DNA of 61,900 bases from Collinsella aerofaciens (GTDB lineage: Bacteria > Actinomycetota > Coriobacteriia > Coriobacteriales > Coriobacteriaceae). The stretch spans positions 1 through 61,900 of the forward strand of contig NZ_JADNHZ010000016.1 in the NCBI RefSeq assembly GCF_015554145.1, read 5' to 3'. A program made the position numbers and the translations under genes. Shown piece after piece: positions 45,612 through 54,113 of the stretch. The notes beneath the pieces are model-generated. The model saw only the letters and a program-made list of their open reading frames with translations. It had not been told where the DNA came from and searched no databases. How positions within the stretch are numbered: position 1 is the stretch's first letter; each line of letters opens with the position of its first letter.

Positions 45612-47145
45612 CAGAACCTCCCCAATGGTTGCGATACACGCGGACCACCATGCGCTCAAACGCGCCATGCGGCTCGCCGTTTTGGCGATCTTCCTCGTAG
45701 CGTTGCACGGCACGGTCGAGCATGCGGCCCAGCTGTGTAAAGCGACCCATTTTGTCGGTCGCCACCATGGGCTGCTGGCTCAGGATACGATACGGCAAGT
45801 TGGCGGTATAGGTATCGAGCCGCAGCAGCGCCACGATAAAAAACACCGCCGCGCCCAACAAAAAGCCAAAGCCGTAAAACTGCTGCGGCAAAAGCAACGA
45901 CACGGCGGTCGCCAGCCCAGCCACACCGGCAAACAGGCCCGAGGCCAGCACGGCCCCCTTGTAGTCGGTAAAGTACAGCAAGATCAGCAGAATCGTGTTG
46001 CCCACGGCATACAGGCCGTAGCCCACGCACAATGTACGGAAATACCCGTGCATAAGGTTGTTAAAGCCCAGCGGCAGGGCCGAGAGCACTGTGGTCTCGA
46101 GCGAAATGACCGCTGCGGTCACAAACAGCTGCTTGAGCGCACAAAACCGCAGTTCTCGGTTGAGCGTGGCAAGCATTTCCTCCTCGGCCACCACAATGTC
46201 GCCCACCACGCCACCGTCGTTAAACAAACTGTAGTAGTTGCGGTACCGCGGATAGAAGTTGACCTCGACCGACACCACAAAGTTGACGGTCGTGACCAGG
46301 ATGGTCAAAAACGCGATAAGCGCCGGCACGTCGTGGTAGGGCGCGCCATAAAACAAGCCCTTGACCTGCACGCCGATGGGTCCCGCCCAAATAATCACCA
46401 GGTGCGCAAAGAGCCCCAGGTTGGTAAACAGGCCCGTGAGCGCCAGCGGCATAAACTGATCGAGCCATTGCAAAAAGAGCCAGGGACTCCGGTCACTCCG
46501 TGGAAAATACCGGTACAGCAGTACCACATCCCAGGCGAGCATGACGCCGTAGCCTAGGGCGATTGACGCCAACAGGCCCTCGACCGGCGGCAGCCCCAGT
46601 GCCAGCGCGGCCAGGGCGCACAGGCACGCCACACCAATGGCAGCCGCAAAGCTGCACAGGATACCGCGGTAATCTTTGATGGCCGTGAGGTAGCTCATGC
46701 CGTTCCAGTTGACGATCATGATGTTGAAGAGCCACAGGCACAGCAGCCCCTGCAGCAGCGTGGCCCCCGAGAACAGCAAAAAAACGCCGTAGAGCACCGT
46801 GCCCGCAACGAGCATGACAGCATTGGAGCCCCAAAACGAAGGCAGTATCTCATCCTCGCGCTCGGCAAACAACATATCAGCCAAAAAGCGCGTGACCGGC
46901 ATGGAGAAAAAGCTCGTGAGCGCAAGCGAGGCCAGCAGTGTATAGGTCACCATGCACACCAGCAGATCCTGGTTGGCACGGCCCACACCCCACAGACCGC
47001 ACAGCACCAAGATACCCACCTGGAGCAGCACACCCAGCAGCATGGGGCCCGTGCATACGATGCCGGCGTAGCCGTAAGCGCGCATCGTGGCAAACAGGCC
47101 CTTGCGCCTAAACAGGCGCTTGAGCTCAAAACCAATTCCGGCCAA
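45601..47145 (-). CDS. pelG: Pel exopolysaccharide inner-membrane transporter PelG
   Basis: A 514-aa polytopic protein of the MOP/flippase superfamily with about 12 hydrophobic segments. The opening MAGIGFELKRLF is diagnostic for PelG; TDYKGAVLASGLFAGVAGL and the central VSVEVNFYPRYRNYYSLFNDGG are further conserved parts. PelG forms the membrane complex with PelD and PelE and passes the polymer made by PelF across the membrane. The start codon is TTG at 47145, supported by GGGGGAG 6 nt upstream, 3 nt after the pelF stop. Confidence 0.9.
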   Translation of the reverse strand: MAGIGFELKRLFRRKGLFATMRAYGYAGIVCTGPMLLGVLLQVGILVLCGLWGVGRANQDLLVCMVTYTLLASLALTSFFSMPVTRFLADMLFAEREDEILPSFWGSNAVMLVAGTVLYGVFLLFSGATLLQGLLCLWLFNIMIVNWNGMSYLTAIKDYRGILCSFAAAIGVACLCALAALALGLPPVEGLLASIALGYGVMLAWDVVLLYRYFPRSDRSPWLFLQWLDQFMPLALTGLFTNLGLFAHLVIIWAGPIGVQVKGLFYGAPYHDVPALIAFLTILVTTVNFVVSVEVNFYPRYRNYYSLFNDGGVVGDIVVAEEEMLATLNRELRFCALKQLFVTAAVISLETTVLSALPLGFNNLMHGYFRTLCVGYGLYAVGNTILLILLYFTDYKGAVLASGLFAGVAGLATAVSLLLPQQFYGFGFLLGAAVFFIVALLRLDTYTANLPYRILSQQPMVATDKMGRFTQLGRMLDRAVQRYEEDRQNGEPHGAFERMVVRVYRNHWGGSDDR

Positions 47146-47148
47146 CGG

Positions 47149-48576
47149 CTACTCCCCCTCTCTGGGCAGGTCAAACGCGCGCGCCGTCTCGTCGTACAGC
47201 GCGCGATAGTTGGCGAGCATCTGCTCGTGCAAAAAGTACGTGGCAACGCGACGCTGGCCACGCTCCCCCATCTCAATGCGACGGGCGCGGCTTGTGCACA
47301 TGCGCTCCATGGCATCGGCCAAGCCCTTGCGATACATGGGCGGCGTCACAAAACCTGCCACGCCAAAGTCATCGCCCGGGGCGCCTTCGAGCAGCTCGCG
47401 GCAGCAGCCCACCTCGGTCGTCACGCAGGGACGGCGCGCTGCAAGCGACTCCAGCACGCTGAGCGGCTGGCCCTCGGAGATGCTCGTCAAAATGGTAAAG
47501 TCGAGCTTTTCCATGTACTCAACCACGTTGACGCGGCCGGTAAAGATCAAGTCGCGCACGCCCAGGGCATCGACCAGCGCGTGACACTCGGCACCGTACT
47601 CCTCGTCATCCACGCCACCCATGATGTGCAGGCGCACGCGGGGCAGGCGCTCGTGCAGCTCAAAGAAGGCATAGATCATGGTCTTGACGTCCTTGATGGG
47701 CGCCAGGCGCACCACCGCGCCAATGTCCACCCAGCCGTCATCGGGCTTTAAGGGAATGTCCTTAAAGCGGTCAAACTGGATGCCGTTGGGAATAACCATG
47801 CATTTGTCCGCATCGCAGCCCATATCGATCTGCGTCTTGCGAGCGTTATGGAACAAGCTCGTCACGCGGAAGGCGCGGCGGTAGATCTCCTCCGAAAGCA
47901 GGTAGAAAAAGCGAATCCAGCGGTCCTTAAACGACGGCACCACCCAGTCGGCACGAATGATCTCCTCCTCGCGCTCGCGGGTATAAATGCCGTGCTCGGT
48001 CAGCAGCACCGGAGCCTGGTGAACGCTTGAGCCCAGGCAGGCGAGCAGGCCGCCGTAGCCGGTCGAGATGGCGTGGTACACATCGGCCACCGGCACCTCG
48101 CCGCCCAGAAGGTAGAGCACGGGCAGCAGCATGGAGCGCATGGTGTGGAATGCATCAGCAAAGGGCGTGTATGGGTACTCGGCCAGGCACACGTCGCGAA
48201 AGATATCCATAAAGGCGCGACTCTGCAAAAACGAGAGCGGATGCACGCGACGGCGCTGGAAGATATCGAATAGCACGTCCCAGTCCGGATTGGAGAGCGA
48301 CACCAGGCGGCGCAGCGCCTCGCGCTCGCGGGCGTTAAAGTCGGCCTCTTCTTGCTCGCCCGAAAGCCGCAGGGCGTCGTCCAGAAACACCTCGTGCACC
48401 TCGACCACGTTGCCGGGCAGCTCGTAGACAAACTTGCCGCGGTCGGCAGCATGCGCGCCGATCACCCACAGCACAAACTCGTGCTCGGGCATGGCCTGTA
48501 TGTAGCCGTGCATCCAGGTGGACACGCCGCCGTGCACATAGGGGTAGCAACCCTCGAGTACCAAGCAGATTCTCAT
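47149..48576 (-). CDS. pelF: Pel glycosyltransferase PelF (GT4)
   Basis: A 475-aa cytosolic GT-B enzyme that polymerizes the Pel polysaccharide, in characterized systems from UDP-GalNAc/GlcNAc-type sugars. Starts MRICLVLEGCYPYVHGGVSTW, the PelF N-terminal motif; includes LTEHGIYTREREEEI, VIPNGIQFDRF, VVRLAPIKDVKTMI, and the GT4 E-x7-E motif in SISEGQPLSVLESLA. The start at 48576 has GGAGG upstream and overlaps the pelA stop by 4 nt; a longer in-frame extension to 48813 lies inside pelA and is rejected. Confidence 0.92.
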   Translation of the reverse strand: MRICLVLEGCYPYVHGGVSTWMHGYIQAMPEHEFVLWVIGAHAADRGKFVYELPGNVVEVHEVFLDDALRLSGEQEEADFNAREREALRRLVSLSNPDWDVLFDIFQRRRVHPLSFLQSRAFMDIFRDVCLAEYPYTPFADAFHTMRSMLLPVLYLLGGEVPVADVYHAISTGYGGLLACLGSSVHQAPVLLTEHGIYTREREEEIIRADWVVPSFKDRWIRFFYLLSEEIYRRAFRVTSLFHNARKTQIDMGCDADKCMVIPNGIQFDRFKDIPLKPDDGWVDIGAVVRLAPIKDVKTMIYAFFELHERLPRVRLHIMGGVDDEEYGAECHALVDALGVRDLIFTGRVNVVEYMEKLDFTILTSISEGQPLSVLESLAARRPCVTTEVGCCRELLEGAPGDDFGVAGFVTPPMYRKGLADAMERMCTSRARRIEMGERGQRRVATYFLHEQMLANYRALYDETARAFDLPREGE

Positions 48577-50453
48577 TTGTCGCCACCCTCCTTGCGTGCA
48601 ATGGTCACCGTCTTGTCCGTGGCTTTGACCAGGTACAGGTCGCCCGTCAGATGCGTAATCTCGCCACCCGTGACTGCACCCGGGTCGCCGTTGTTGGCGC
48701 GGAACATGAGCCACGCCTCGTCGTGGAAATCGCCCAGGCTGAGCGTCCAGGCATCCGCACTTGTATCCACGCTCACCGTCACGGACGAAAAGCGCTGGAT
48801 GGCGCCCGAGCATTCCGAGCCGGTCTGGCGACGCAGGTCGGGCGCAGACTTGGAAAGCCAGTCCAGGTAGTCGGTCAGGCCGCCCTTGTAGACCTCCCAG
48901 CCCTCCTTAGCGCCGCGATCGGGGTCCAAAAGGTCGTCCGGATGCATAAAGTGCGTGCTCACGTAGTGCATGTTGAGCTCGGACACGGCTGCCAGACGCA
49001 TATAGGAATCGTTGACCATGCCGCCCGAGACAATACGTGGCTGCTCCACAATGCCATCGCTCGCCACGCCAAACTCCTGCACATAGGGCAAGTCGGTGCC
49101 ATCCTCAAAATACGTACTGGCGATGGTCTTAATGCGCGGAACGTCAGTACCGATAAGCTTGCGCGCACGGGCCGAAAGGATATTCGACGGTGGCACATAT
49201 ACCGAGCCGTGCGCGTTGGGCAGCACCTCGTCCTGGAAGGCTATAAGCTCGTCGAGCGATGCGACGAGCGCCTCCTTGTTCTTCCACGTCTTGTAGTCGT
49301 ACAGTGTGCGATAGTCGGTATCCCAGAGCGCCAGCGGCTGATGGTTGTAGCCGTGGAAACCCAGCTCTCCGCCCATCTGCAGCAGCATGCCGCCAAAGTA
49401 GCGGAACTGCGTGGTATCGGCCTGGCGCGCGGGCTCGGTCTGGTTGACCGCGTCCTCGTAGTTTTCGATCATCACGCCGGTAAAGCGAACGCCATATTTT
49501 TGCGCGAGCTTTTGCAGATCGGGCCACCAGACCTTGGCATAAAAGTCGGCGATAGAAAGCCCGTAGTCGCGCTTGATATAGGTGCCGTCGCCCGAGGGCA
49601 CGGGGCTGGGAAAGTCGTCCAGATAGAAGACGGCGCTGTTGATGACGGGGTAGGCCGTGGCATCGCCCAGCAGGCTGATCGCCGCGGCGTAAAAACCGCG
49701 CATGACCTTGTCATAGATACCGATATTGCACACCACGGTGCGACCACTACCGCAGTCATTCGACCAAATGAGCGGGGCGCCCGCATCGCCGGTCTTAGCC
49801 CACACACGAGCCGTCTCGCGCAGCGAAACCGAAAGCGACGAATCAAAGGGGTCCGAGAGCTCGTAGCGCTCTCCCCCGCCCAGCATAAAGTCCTCGCTCG
49901 GCACAATGCTTTCGGCTTTTACATAGTCATATCCGGCAGATTCAATGCCAAGCTTGGGAGCAATCACTTGCAGATAGCCCGAGTTATCCGGAGGCATGGC
50001 GAGCATAAGCGAACCGCCGGCACTCACCCAACTCATAATGTCGCTCAGGTGCGTACCGAGCCCATCGAGCGACGGCATGAGCAAAATCACGCGATCGTAG
50101 GAGGTCAGCGAGGGAATGGCATCTGCGCCGTCCAGGGCAAGGTCCACGTCACGGTGCGCGATCTTCATGTCGAGCAGAATCTGGTCGAACTGCTCCTTTA
50201 CGTCCTCGACGCCAGCTTGATCGGAATCGGTAATGACCAGGCACGTGGGCTTTTGGCCAAATATTGCCGAGGAGGCCGGCACCGCATCGTTGGCGGCAAG
50301 CATCCCCAGCTTATGCTGGCCCGCACTGTACTGTACGCCGGCGCGCTCCACCAGCAGCACGGCCGCCATGGCAATAAAGACCGCCCACACCACAAGCAGC
50401 CCCATCCAGCGAAAATGGCCCGCACGGTCGCGGATATGCTGTACCACGCTCAT
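48573..50453 (-). CDS. pelA: Pel deacetylase (PelA-DA type, DUF2194)
   Basis: A 626-aa membrane-anchored extracytoplasmic protein. One N-terminal hydrophobic segment (about 16-35), a Rossmann-like region 60-240 (VILLMPSLDGLG, SAGGSLMLAMPP), then a carbohydrate-esterase-4-like domain with the metal and catalytic motif FYLDDFPSP near 276-284 and HGYNH near 367-371, and a C-terminal beta domain. Pseudomonas PelA also has a glycoside hydrolase domain; it is absent here, matching the deacetylase-only form known from Gram-positive Pel loci. Deacetylation makes the polymer cationic. The ATG at 50453 has GAGGAGG and overlaps pelE by 4 nt. Confidence 0.85.
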   Translation of the reverse strand: MSVVQHIRDRAGHFRWMGLLVVWAVFIAMAAVLLVERAGVQYSAGQHKLGMLAANDAVPASSAIFGQKPTCLVITDSDQAGVEDVKEQFDQILLDMKIAHRDVDLALDGADAIPSLTSYDRVILLMPSLDGLGTHLSDIMSWVSAGGSLMLAMPPDNSGYLQVIAPKLGIESAGYDYVKAESIVPSEDFMLGGGERYELSDPFDSSLSVSLRETARVWAKTGDAGAPLIWSNDCGSGRTVVCNIGIYDKVMRGFYAAAISLLGDATAYPVINSAVFYLDDFPSPVPSGDGTYIKRDYGLSIADFYAKVWWPDLQKLAQKYGVRFTGVMIENYEDAVNQTEPARQADTTQFRYFGGMLLQMGGELGFHGYNHQPLALWDTDYRTLYDYKTWKNKEALVASLDELIAFQDEVLPNAHGSVYVPPSNILSARARKLIGTDVPRIKTIASTYFEDGTDLPYVQEFGVASDGIVEQPRIVSGGMVNDSYMRLAAVSELNMHYVSTHFMHPDDLLDPDRGAKEGWEVYKGGLTDYLDWLSKSAPDLRRQTGSECSGAIQRFSSVTVSVDTSADAWTLSLGDFHDEAWLMFRANNGDPGAVTGGEITHLTGDLYLVKATDKTVTIARKEGGDK

Positions 50454-51355
50454 CGGGCCTCCTCTCCGTTGCGCCAAAACGCTAGTTCCTCGCGGTTGGC
50501 GGCGCTCAAGTATACATGCTGTTTGTCAATCGCATCGATCACGCGGTGGACCTCGTCACCGTCGCGGCGCATCACCGCAAGGCGCAGACAAAGCATCCAA
50601 ACCTCCTGCTCCTCGGGCACATCGAGCACCAGCTGGTCGATCACGGCCTGCGCCTCGTCGATCTGTCCGACATCGGCCAGCGCCGTCACGTATCGAATGC
50701 GAAGCTCAAGGGTGTCCTCGCGCTCGCAGCGACGCGCAAGCAAGCGCGCGTACTGTTGGCGCTGAATCTGAGCCACACGCCCCTCGGCCAAGCCCGAGCC
50801 CAAGTATTCACCAAGAAAATCGCAGTATTCGTTGAGGTTTTGCGCGCTCGGGTCCGTCTTAAAGGCACGCTCCAGCTGCTGCAGTTTAAGGTCGGACTCC
50901 TTGGAGATCTGCGCCACCGCCGTCGCGGCATAGTGAGCCACCTCAACGTCGTCATTAAGCTTAGCCGCCTGCAGCTGCGCCAGGTACGCGTTGGGCTCCT
51001 CGGTGAGCATGGAGAGCATTAGGCGGCGCCGTTCTGCCGGGTCGTTGACGATGAGCGCCTCCTCGAGCGGCACTACGCCTGCATCGGCATCACGTTCGTG
51101 CACTAGGATGCTGCGATGCAGGTCGTCGTTGAAGCGCAGCGACTCCAGCGCAGACTCTTTCAGCCCCTCGCCAAACACCGCGCTGCGGACCGATAGCAGA
51201 ACCACCAGCAACGGGCCCCACAGCGGCACCAGCACTATTACAGCCAGCATGTGCCCGCGCACCGGCAGCAGGCCCAACTTCATGAGCGTCCACAGCATCA
51301 GGCAAACCAGCGCATGAATCAGCAGCAAGACGGCAGCAACGACAAGCGAGATCAA
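50450..51355 (-). CDS. pelE: Pel assembly protein PelE-like (two TM plus TPR-like repeats)
   Basis: A 301-aa protein. Two hydrophobic segments (about 2-27 and 36-57) are followed by a soluble helical region with tetratricopeptide-like repeats (LAQLQAAKLNDDVEVAHYA, IRYVTALADVGQIDEAQAVI, and WMLCLRLAVMRRDGDEVHRVI). PelE has little sequence identity across species, so the assignment rests on this architecture and on its place between pelD and pelA; it holds PelD and PelG together in characterized complexes. It overlaps both neighbours by 4 nt. Confidence 0.8.
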   Translation of the reverse strand: MISLVVAAVLLLIHALVCLMLWTLMKLGLLPVRGHMLAVIVLVPLWGPLLVVLLSVRSAVFGEGLKESALESLRFNDDLHRSILVHERDADAGVVPLEEALIVNDPAERRRLMLSMLTEEPNAYLAQLQAAKLNDDVEVAHYAATAVAQISKESDLKLQQLERAFKTDPSAQNLNEYCDFLGEYLGSGLAEGRVAQIQRQQYARLLARRCEREDTLELRIRYVTALADVGQIDEAQAVIDQLVLDVPEEQEVWMLCLRLAVMRRDGDEVHRVIDAIDKQHVYLSAANREELAFWRNGEEAR

Positions 51356-53490
51356 GCGGCACCCCCCTCACCGTCACCGGTGTAAGAGATGTGCTGCAGC
51401 AGCGCCACGATGTCCTCGCCGTCAACGGGCTCCACCGCAATCTGCTTTGCGCTCAGGCGCTCGCGGATAATGGGCAGATCGCACGCCTTTGCCTGGCGCA
51501 TAAGCAGGTAGAGCATGTCACCATCGACCAGGCCCGCCGCATCGCTCTCGCGGATTGCCGACCCAATTGCGCCCACCAGCTCGCCGACAGGCTCCATGCC
51601 CGGTACCACGCGCAGGAGCAAAAAGCTGCCCATCTTGCCATCTGCCAGCGCCTGCTCGGCCGCGAGCTCTTGACCAAAGGCAGCCTGCTTGAGCACGCAA
51701 GTGCCGTCAACGCAGCGTTTATCCTGTGCCACCGCCTCATAGTCAAAGGCACGGCCCAGCGCGCTTTCGACCAGGCCGCACAAGATGCGGAACAGGTTTT
51801 GGTAATAGAGCGTCATTTGGTTCTGGGCCGCACAGCGCACAAAGATCAACACGGCGGGCGCCCCGTCACGCTCGATCGTGTATCCAAACATGGGAAGCCC
51901 CGGCGTCAGCTCGCGGTTCACCCACAGGCTCGAACGACCCCCGTCGCCTAAAAGGGGCGCAAGCTGCTCAAGCGTAAGCGAGCGTGCGGCATCTTCGGCA
52001 ATCGCGGGACTTGCTGCCATCAGGCGTGCAAATGCCCCGCCCGAAACATGGTAGATCGCCACCGAATCGTTCTCGAGGATCTCGCCCAGAAGCTCGCAGC
52101 ACTTGCGATAGATGTCGCGTGGGTTGAAGACGTCAAGCTCCTGCGTTACGGCAAAGATCTTGCCAAAGCTGTCGTGGCGACCCACGATCTGGCGCCTGTA
52201 CGCGCGCTTGTCCTCGATCGCGTCGTGGTAGAGCTGCGTAAGGAACGTATTGCGGTTGCGCACGAGCTCGTTTTGATCGCGCTCCGCCCTAATGGCTTCG
52301 CTGTTGCGCAGCTGCACATAGCCGCACACGGCACCCACAACAAAGTACGCGATAAACGGCAGCCAGTTGGACGGCTCGTAGAACAGGCCCTGGAAGGTAT
52401 AGCCGTACAAAGTAAAGTAACTCGCAGCCAAACCCACCGACGCCAGCAGCGCCGCAACCAGGCCAAAGTCCAAGCCATACAGCGTGCCGATCAGCACCAC
52501 GTAGAGCAGGCGATAATCGAGCACGTTGAGCTGGGTCGATTGGGAGAACACGCGCTCCAGCACTTCAAAGAGCACCCAGGCGGCTGCCGTCTCCAGGCAT
52601 TTGACAGGCAGCGTGCGCATTTGAATGCGGTCGATGGCCGCGCGCAAGGGGTTGACCTTCTTTGCACGGCCAGCATCCCAGCGAGCCTGAATGGTCGAGA
52701 GGTCGCGCAGCAAGTCGTAGCGCTGAAACCAGCCATAGCGCACGCGAGCGACGTCGCTGGCGGGCAGGGCGTAGCCGGCAGAATCGCCATAGGCAACTGA
52801 GAGCCCTGGGAACAGTGCCTGAAGGGCCTCGCCCACCTCACCCACCGTGTGATGGAAGGTATCGGCTACGTCGAGCGTCTCAAAGTTACCATTCCAGCTG
52901 TCGAAGATACGGCGTACCAGCACCGCAAGCTCCTCGGCACACAGCAGAGGAAACGCCGCATCCTGCGCGCCCTGCAGAGCGGCCGATCCGGTTGAGCATT
53001 CGTCGAGCATCGGCACCAAAAACGGGTCCTCCAGCGCGGCAGACGCGGTATACAGGAACGGCACGCGCAGGATCTTAGTCTGAACGCCCTCGCGAGCAGC
53101 GTAGTAGCGGCACAGGTCGTTGGCTGCGTGCGCGATAATGCCCTTGCCCGTTCGCCCCGCGGCATCGGCGGCACCCTCGGCACCCGCGGGACCTGCTATA
53201 TACAACAGCTGGATCCGGCGACCCGCGCACGCACGAAAGACCGAGCGCAGCAGCTCGATATCGCCCACGGTATCGGTATGCGGGGTTAGGTAATTAGACA
53301 GGTAGACCGCGCGGTCGAACTCGTAGGCCTGCTCCAAGTGCTGGAGCAGCTCTTTCCACGAGGCATGGGGCGACGACTCATCGCGGCGCGCTTCCTGCGC
53401 GGCTACAACCTTAACGTGGTCCCCAGGGAATGCCTTGGCGCAAAAGTCATCGTCAACATATGCGGTGTTGCCAACAACCAGCACCTCCAT
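51352..53490 (-). CDS. pelD: c-di-GMP receptor PelD with N-terminal SDR-like domain
   Basis: A 712-aa membrane protein, first gene of the operon. Residues 1-~240 resemble an NAD-dependent epimerase/SDR domain (MEVLVVGNTAYVDDD, LLYIAGPAGAEG), but the glycine-rich cofactor loop is degenerate. Hydrophobic segments about 300-395, a GAF domain about 440-590, then a GGDEF-fold region 590-712. In it the active site GGDEF is replaced by DGDML (656-660) while an RxxD motif, RESD at 647-650, is kept six residues upstream, the inhibitory-site arrangement used by PelD to bind c-di-GMP. The complex activates PelF polymerization. GGGGAGG precedes the ATG. A TTGACA stands at about 53548-53553 on the minus strand, without an obvious -10 box at 17 nt. 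Confidence 0.88.
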   Translation of the reverse strand: MEVLVVGNTAYVDDDFCAKAFPGDHVKVVAAQEARRDESSPHASWKELLQHLEQAYEFDRAVYLSNYLTPHTDTVGDIELLRSVFRACAGRRIQLLYIAGPAGAEGAADAAGRTGKGIIAHAANDLCRYYAAREGVQTKILRVPFLYTASAALEDPFLVPMLDECSTGSAALQGAQDAAFPLLCAEELAVLVRRIFDSWNGNFETLDVADTFHHTVGEVGEALQALFPGLSVAYGDSAGYALPASDVARVRYGWFQRYDLLRDLSTIQARWDAGRAKKVNPLRAAIDRIQMRTLPVKCLETAAAWVLFEVLERVFSQSTQLNVLDYRLLYVVLIGTLYGLDFGLVAALLASVGLAASYFTLYGYTFQGLFYEPSNWLPFIAYFVVGAVCGYVQLRNSEAIRAERDQNELVRNRNTFLTQLYHDAIEDKRAYRRQIVGRHDSFGKIFAVTQELDVFNPRDIYRKCCELLGEILENDSVAIYHVSGGAFARLMAASPAIAEDAARSLTLEQLAPLLGDGGRSSLWVNRELTPGLPMFGYTIERDGAPAVLIFVRCAAQNQMTLYYQNLFRILCGLVESALGRAFDYEAVAQDKRCVDGTCVLKQAAFGQELAAEQALADGKMGSFLLLRVVPGMEPVGELVGAIGSAIRESDAAGLVDGDMLYLLMRQAKACDLPIIRERLSAKQIAVEPVDGEDIVALLQHISYTGDGEGGAA

Positions 53491-54113
53491 GGCGCACCCC
53501 TCCCCTAAAATCCACTTTGTTCATAGTCAAACATGCGTATTTTACGCTGTCAACGCGAGCTGAGGCGCCTTTAAGGCTGTTTTAAGAACTTTTTTAGGGG
53601 ATGTGGAGACATCGAGAGTGCTAAATGAGCACTCAATCCAGAAGTATGCGGCAAATTCTTGACATGCCGACCACGCCGCATTGCGACAACGCTTCTACCT
53701 GCGGCTTCTGTTCATGAAAAGGGCGGTGTGCTCGAAGGTTCCGAAATTAGCCGCATACTTCCGGTGAATGATTCCGGAAGTGCGATGAAAATCCGAGATC
53801 TGTCGACCAGGCCCCGGTTTCGAGGTCCGGCGATCTGCGGTTTTGTTGCCAAAAATTGGGGTGTGCTCGGCGGTTTTCGGTTTTTCCTCGCACTTCCGAA
53901 AAACACGCTTAAACCGCGCGTCCCGAAGCATAAAACCGCCGGATATTTGCTTTTCCCCAAATGGGATCCTTGTTTTGCCAAGCCGAATCTTACATCTAAA
54001 TAAAAAAGAGGGCCGACGCATCAACCCTCTTCAGGTGTCGCCCGAAGGCTTCCACCGCAATTAAGTGTATTCTAGTCGTTAACCTATGCTTGTGAAAGGC
54101 AAAGATGATTCAA
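53491..54113. repeat. Non-coding repeat-rich region upstream of pelD
   Basis: No convincing gene. It contains: an inverted pair of 16-mers with one mismatch (53642-53657 and 53745-53760, aagtatgcggc core); two imperfect ~42-bp direct repeats (53722-53764 and 53858-53898) both starting ggtgtgctcg and ending acttccg; a small hairpin gagtgc/gcactc at 53616-53634; and T-rich tracts. Short frames on both strands here look like products of the repeats. The sequence may hold the pelD control region plus dispersed repeat units. Confidence 0.5.
54002..54032 (-). terminator. Terminator of the unknown membrane gene at 54114
   Basis: Minus-strand stem aagaggg/ccctctt with a ~13-nt loop followed by TTTTTT and ATTT. 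It lies about 80 bp past the stop of the gene at 54114. Confidence 0.75.

Noticed and set aside
53616-53634. CIRCE-like heat-shock element (gagtgctaa ... gcactc)
   Set aside because: The half-sites are in the wrong orientation and spacing for CIRCE (TTAGCACTC-N9-GAGTGCTAA); it is only a short hairpin and no chaperone gene follows.
53659-54024. Overlapping short frames on both strands between pelD and the 54114 gene
   Set aside because: Both strands are open over the same repeat units, without ribosome sites; judged to be repeat artefacts.
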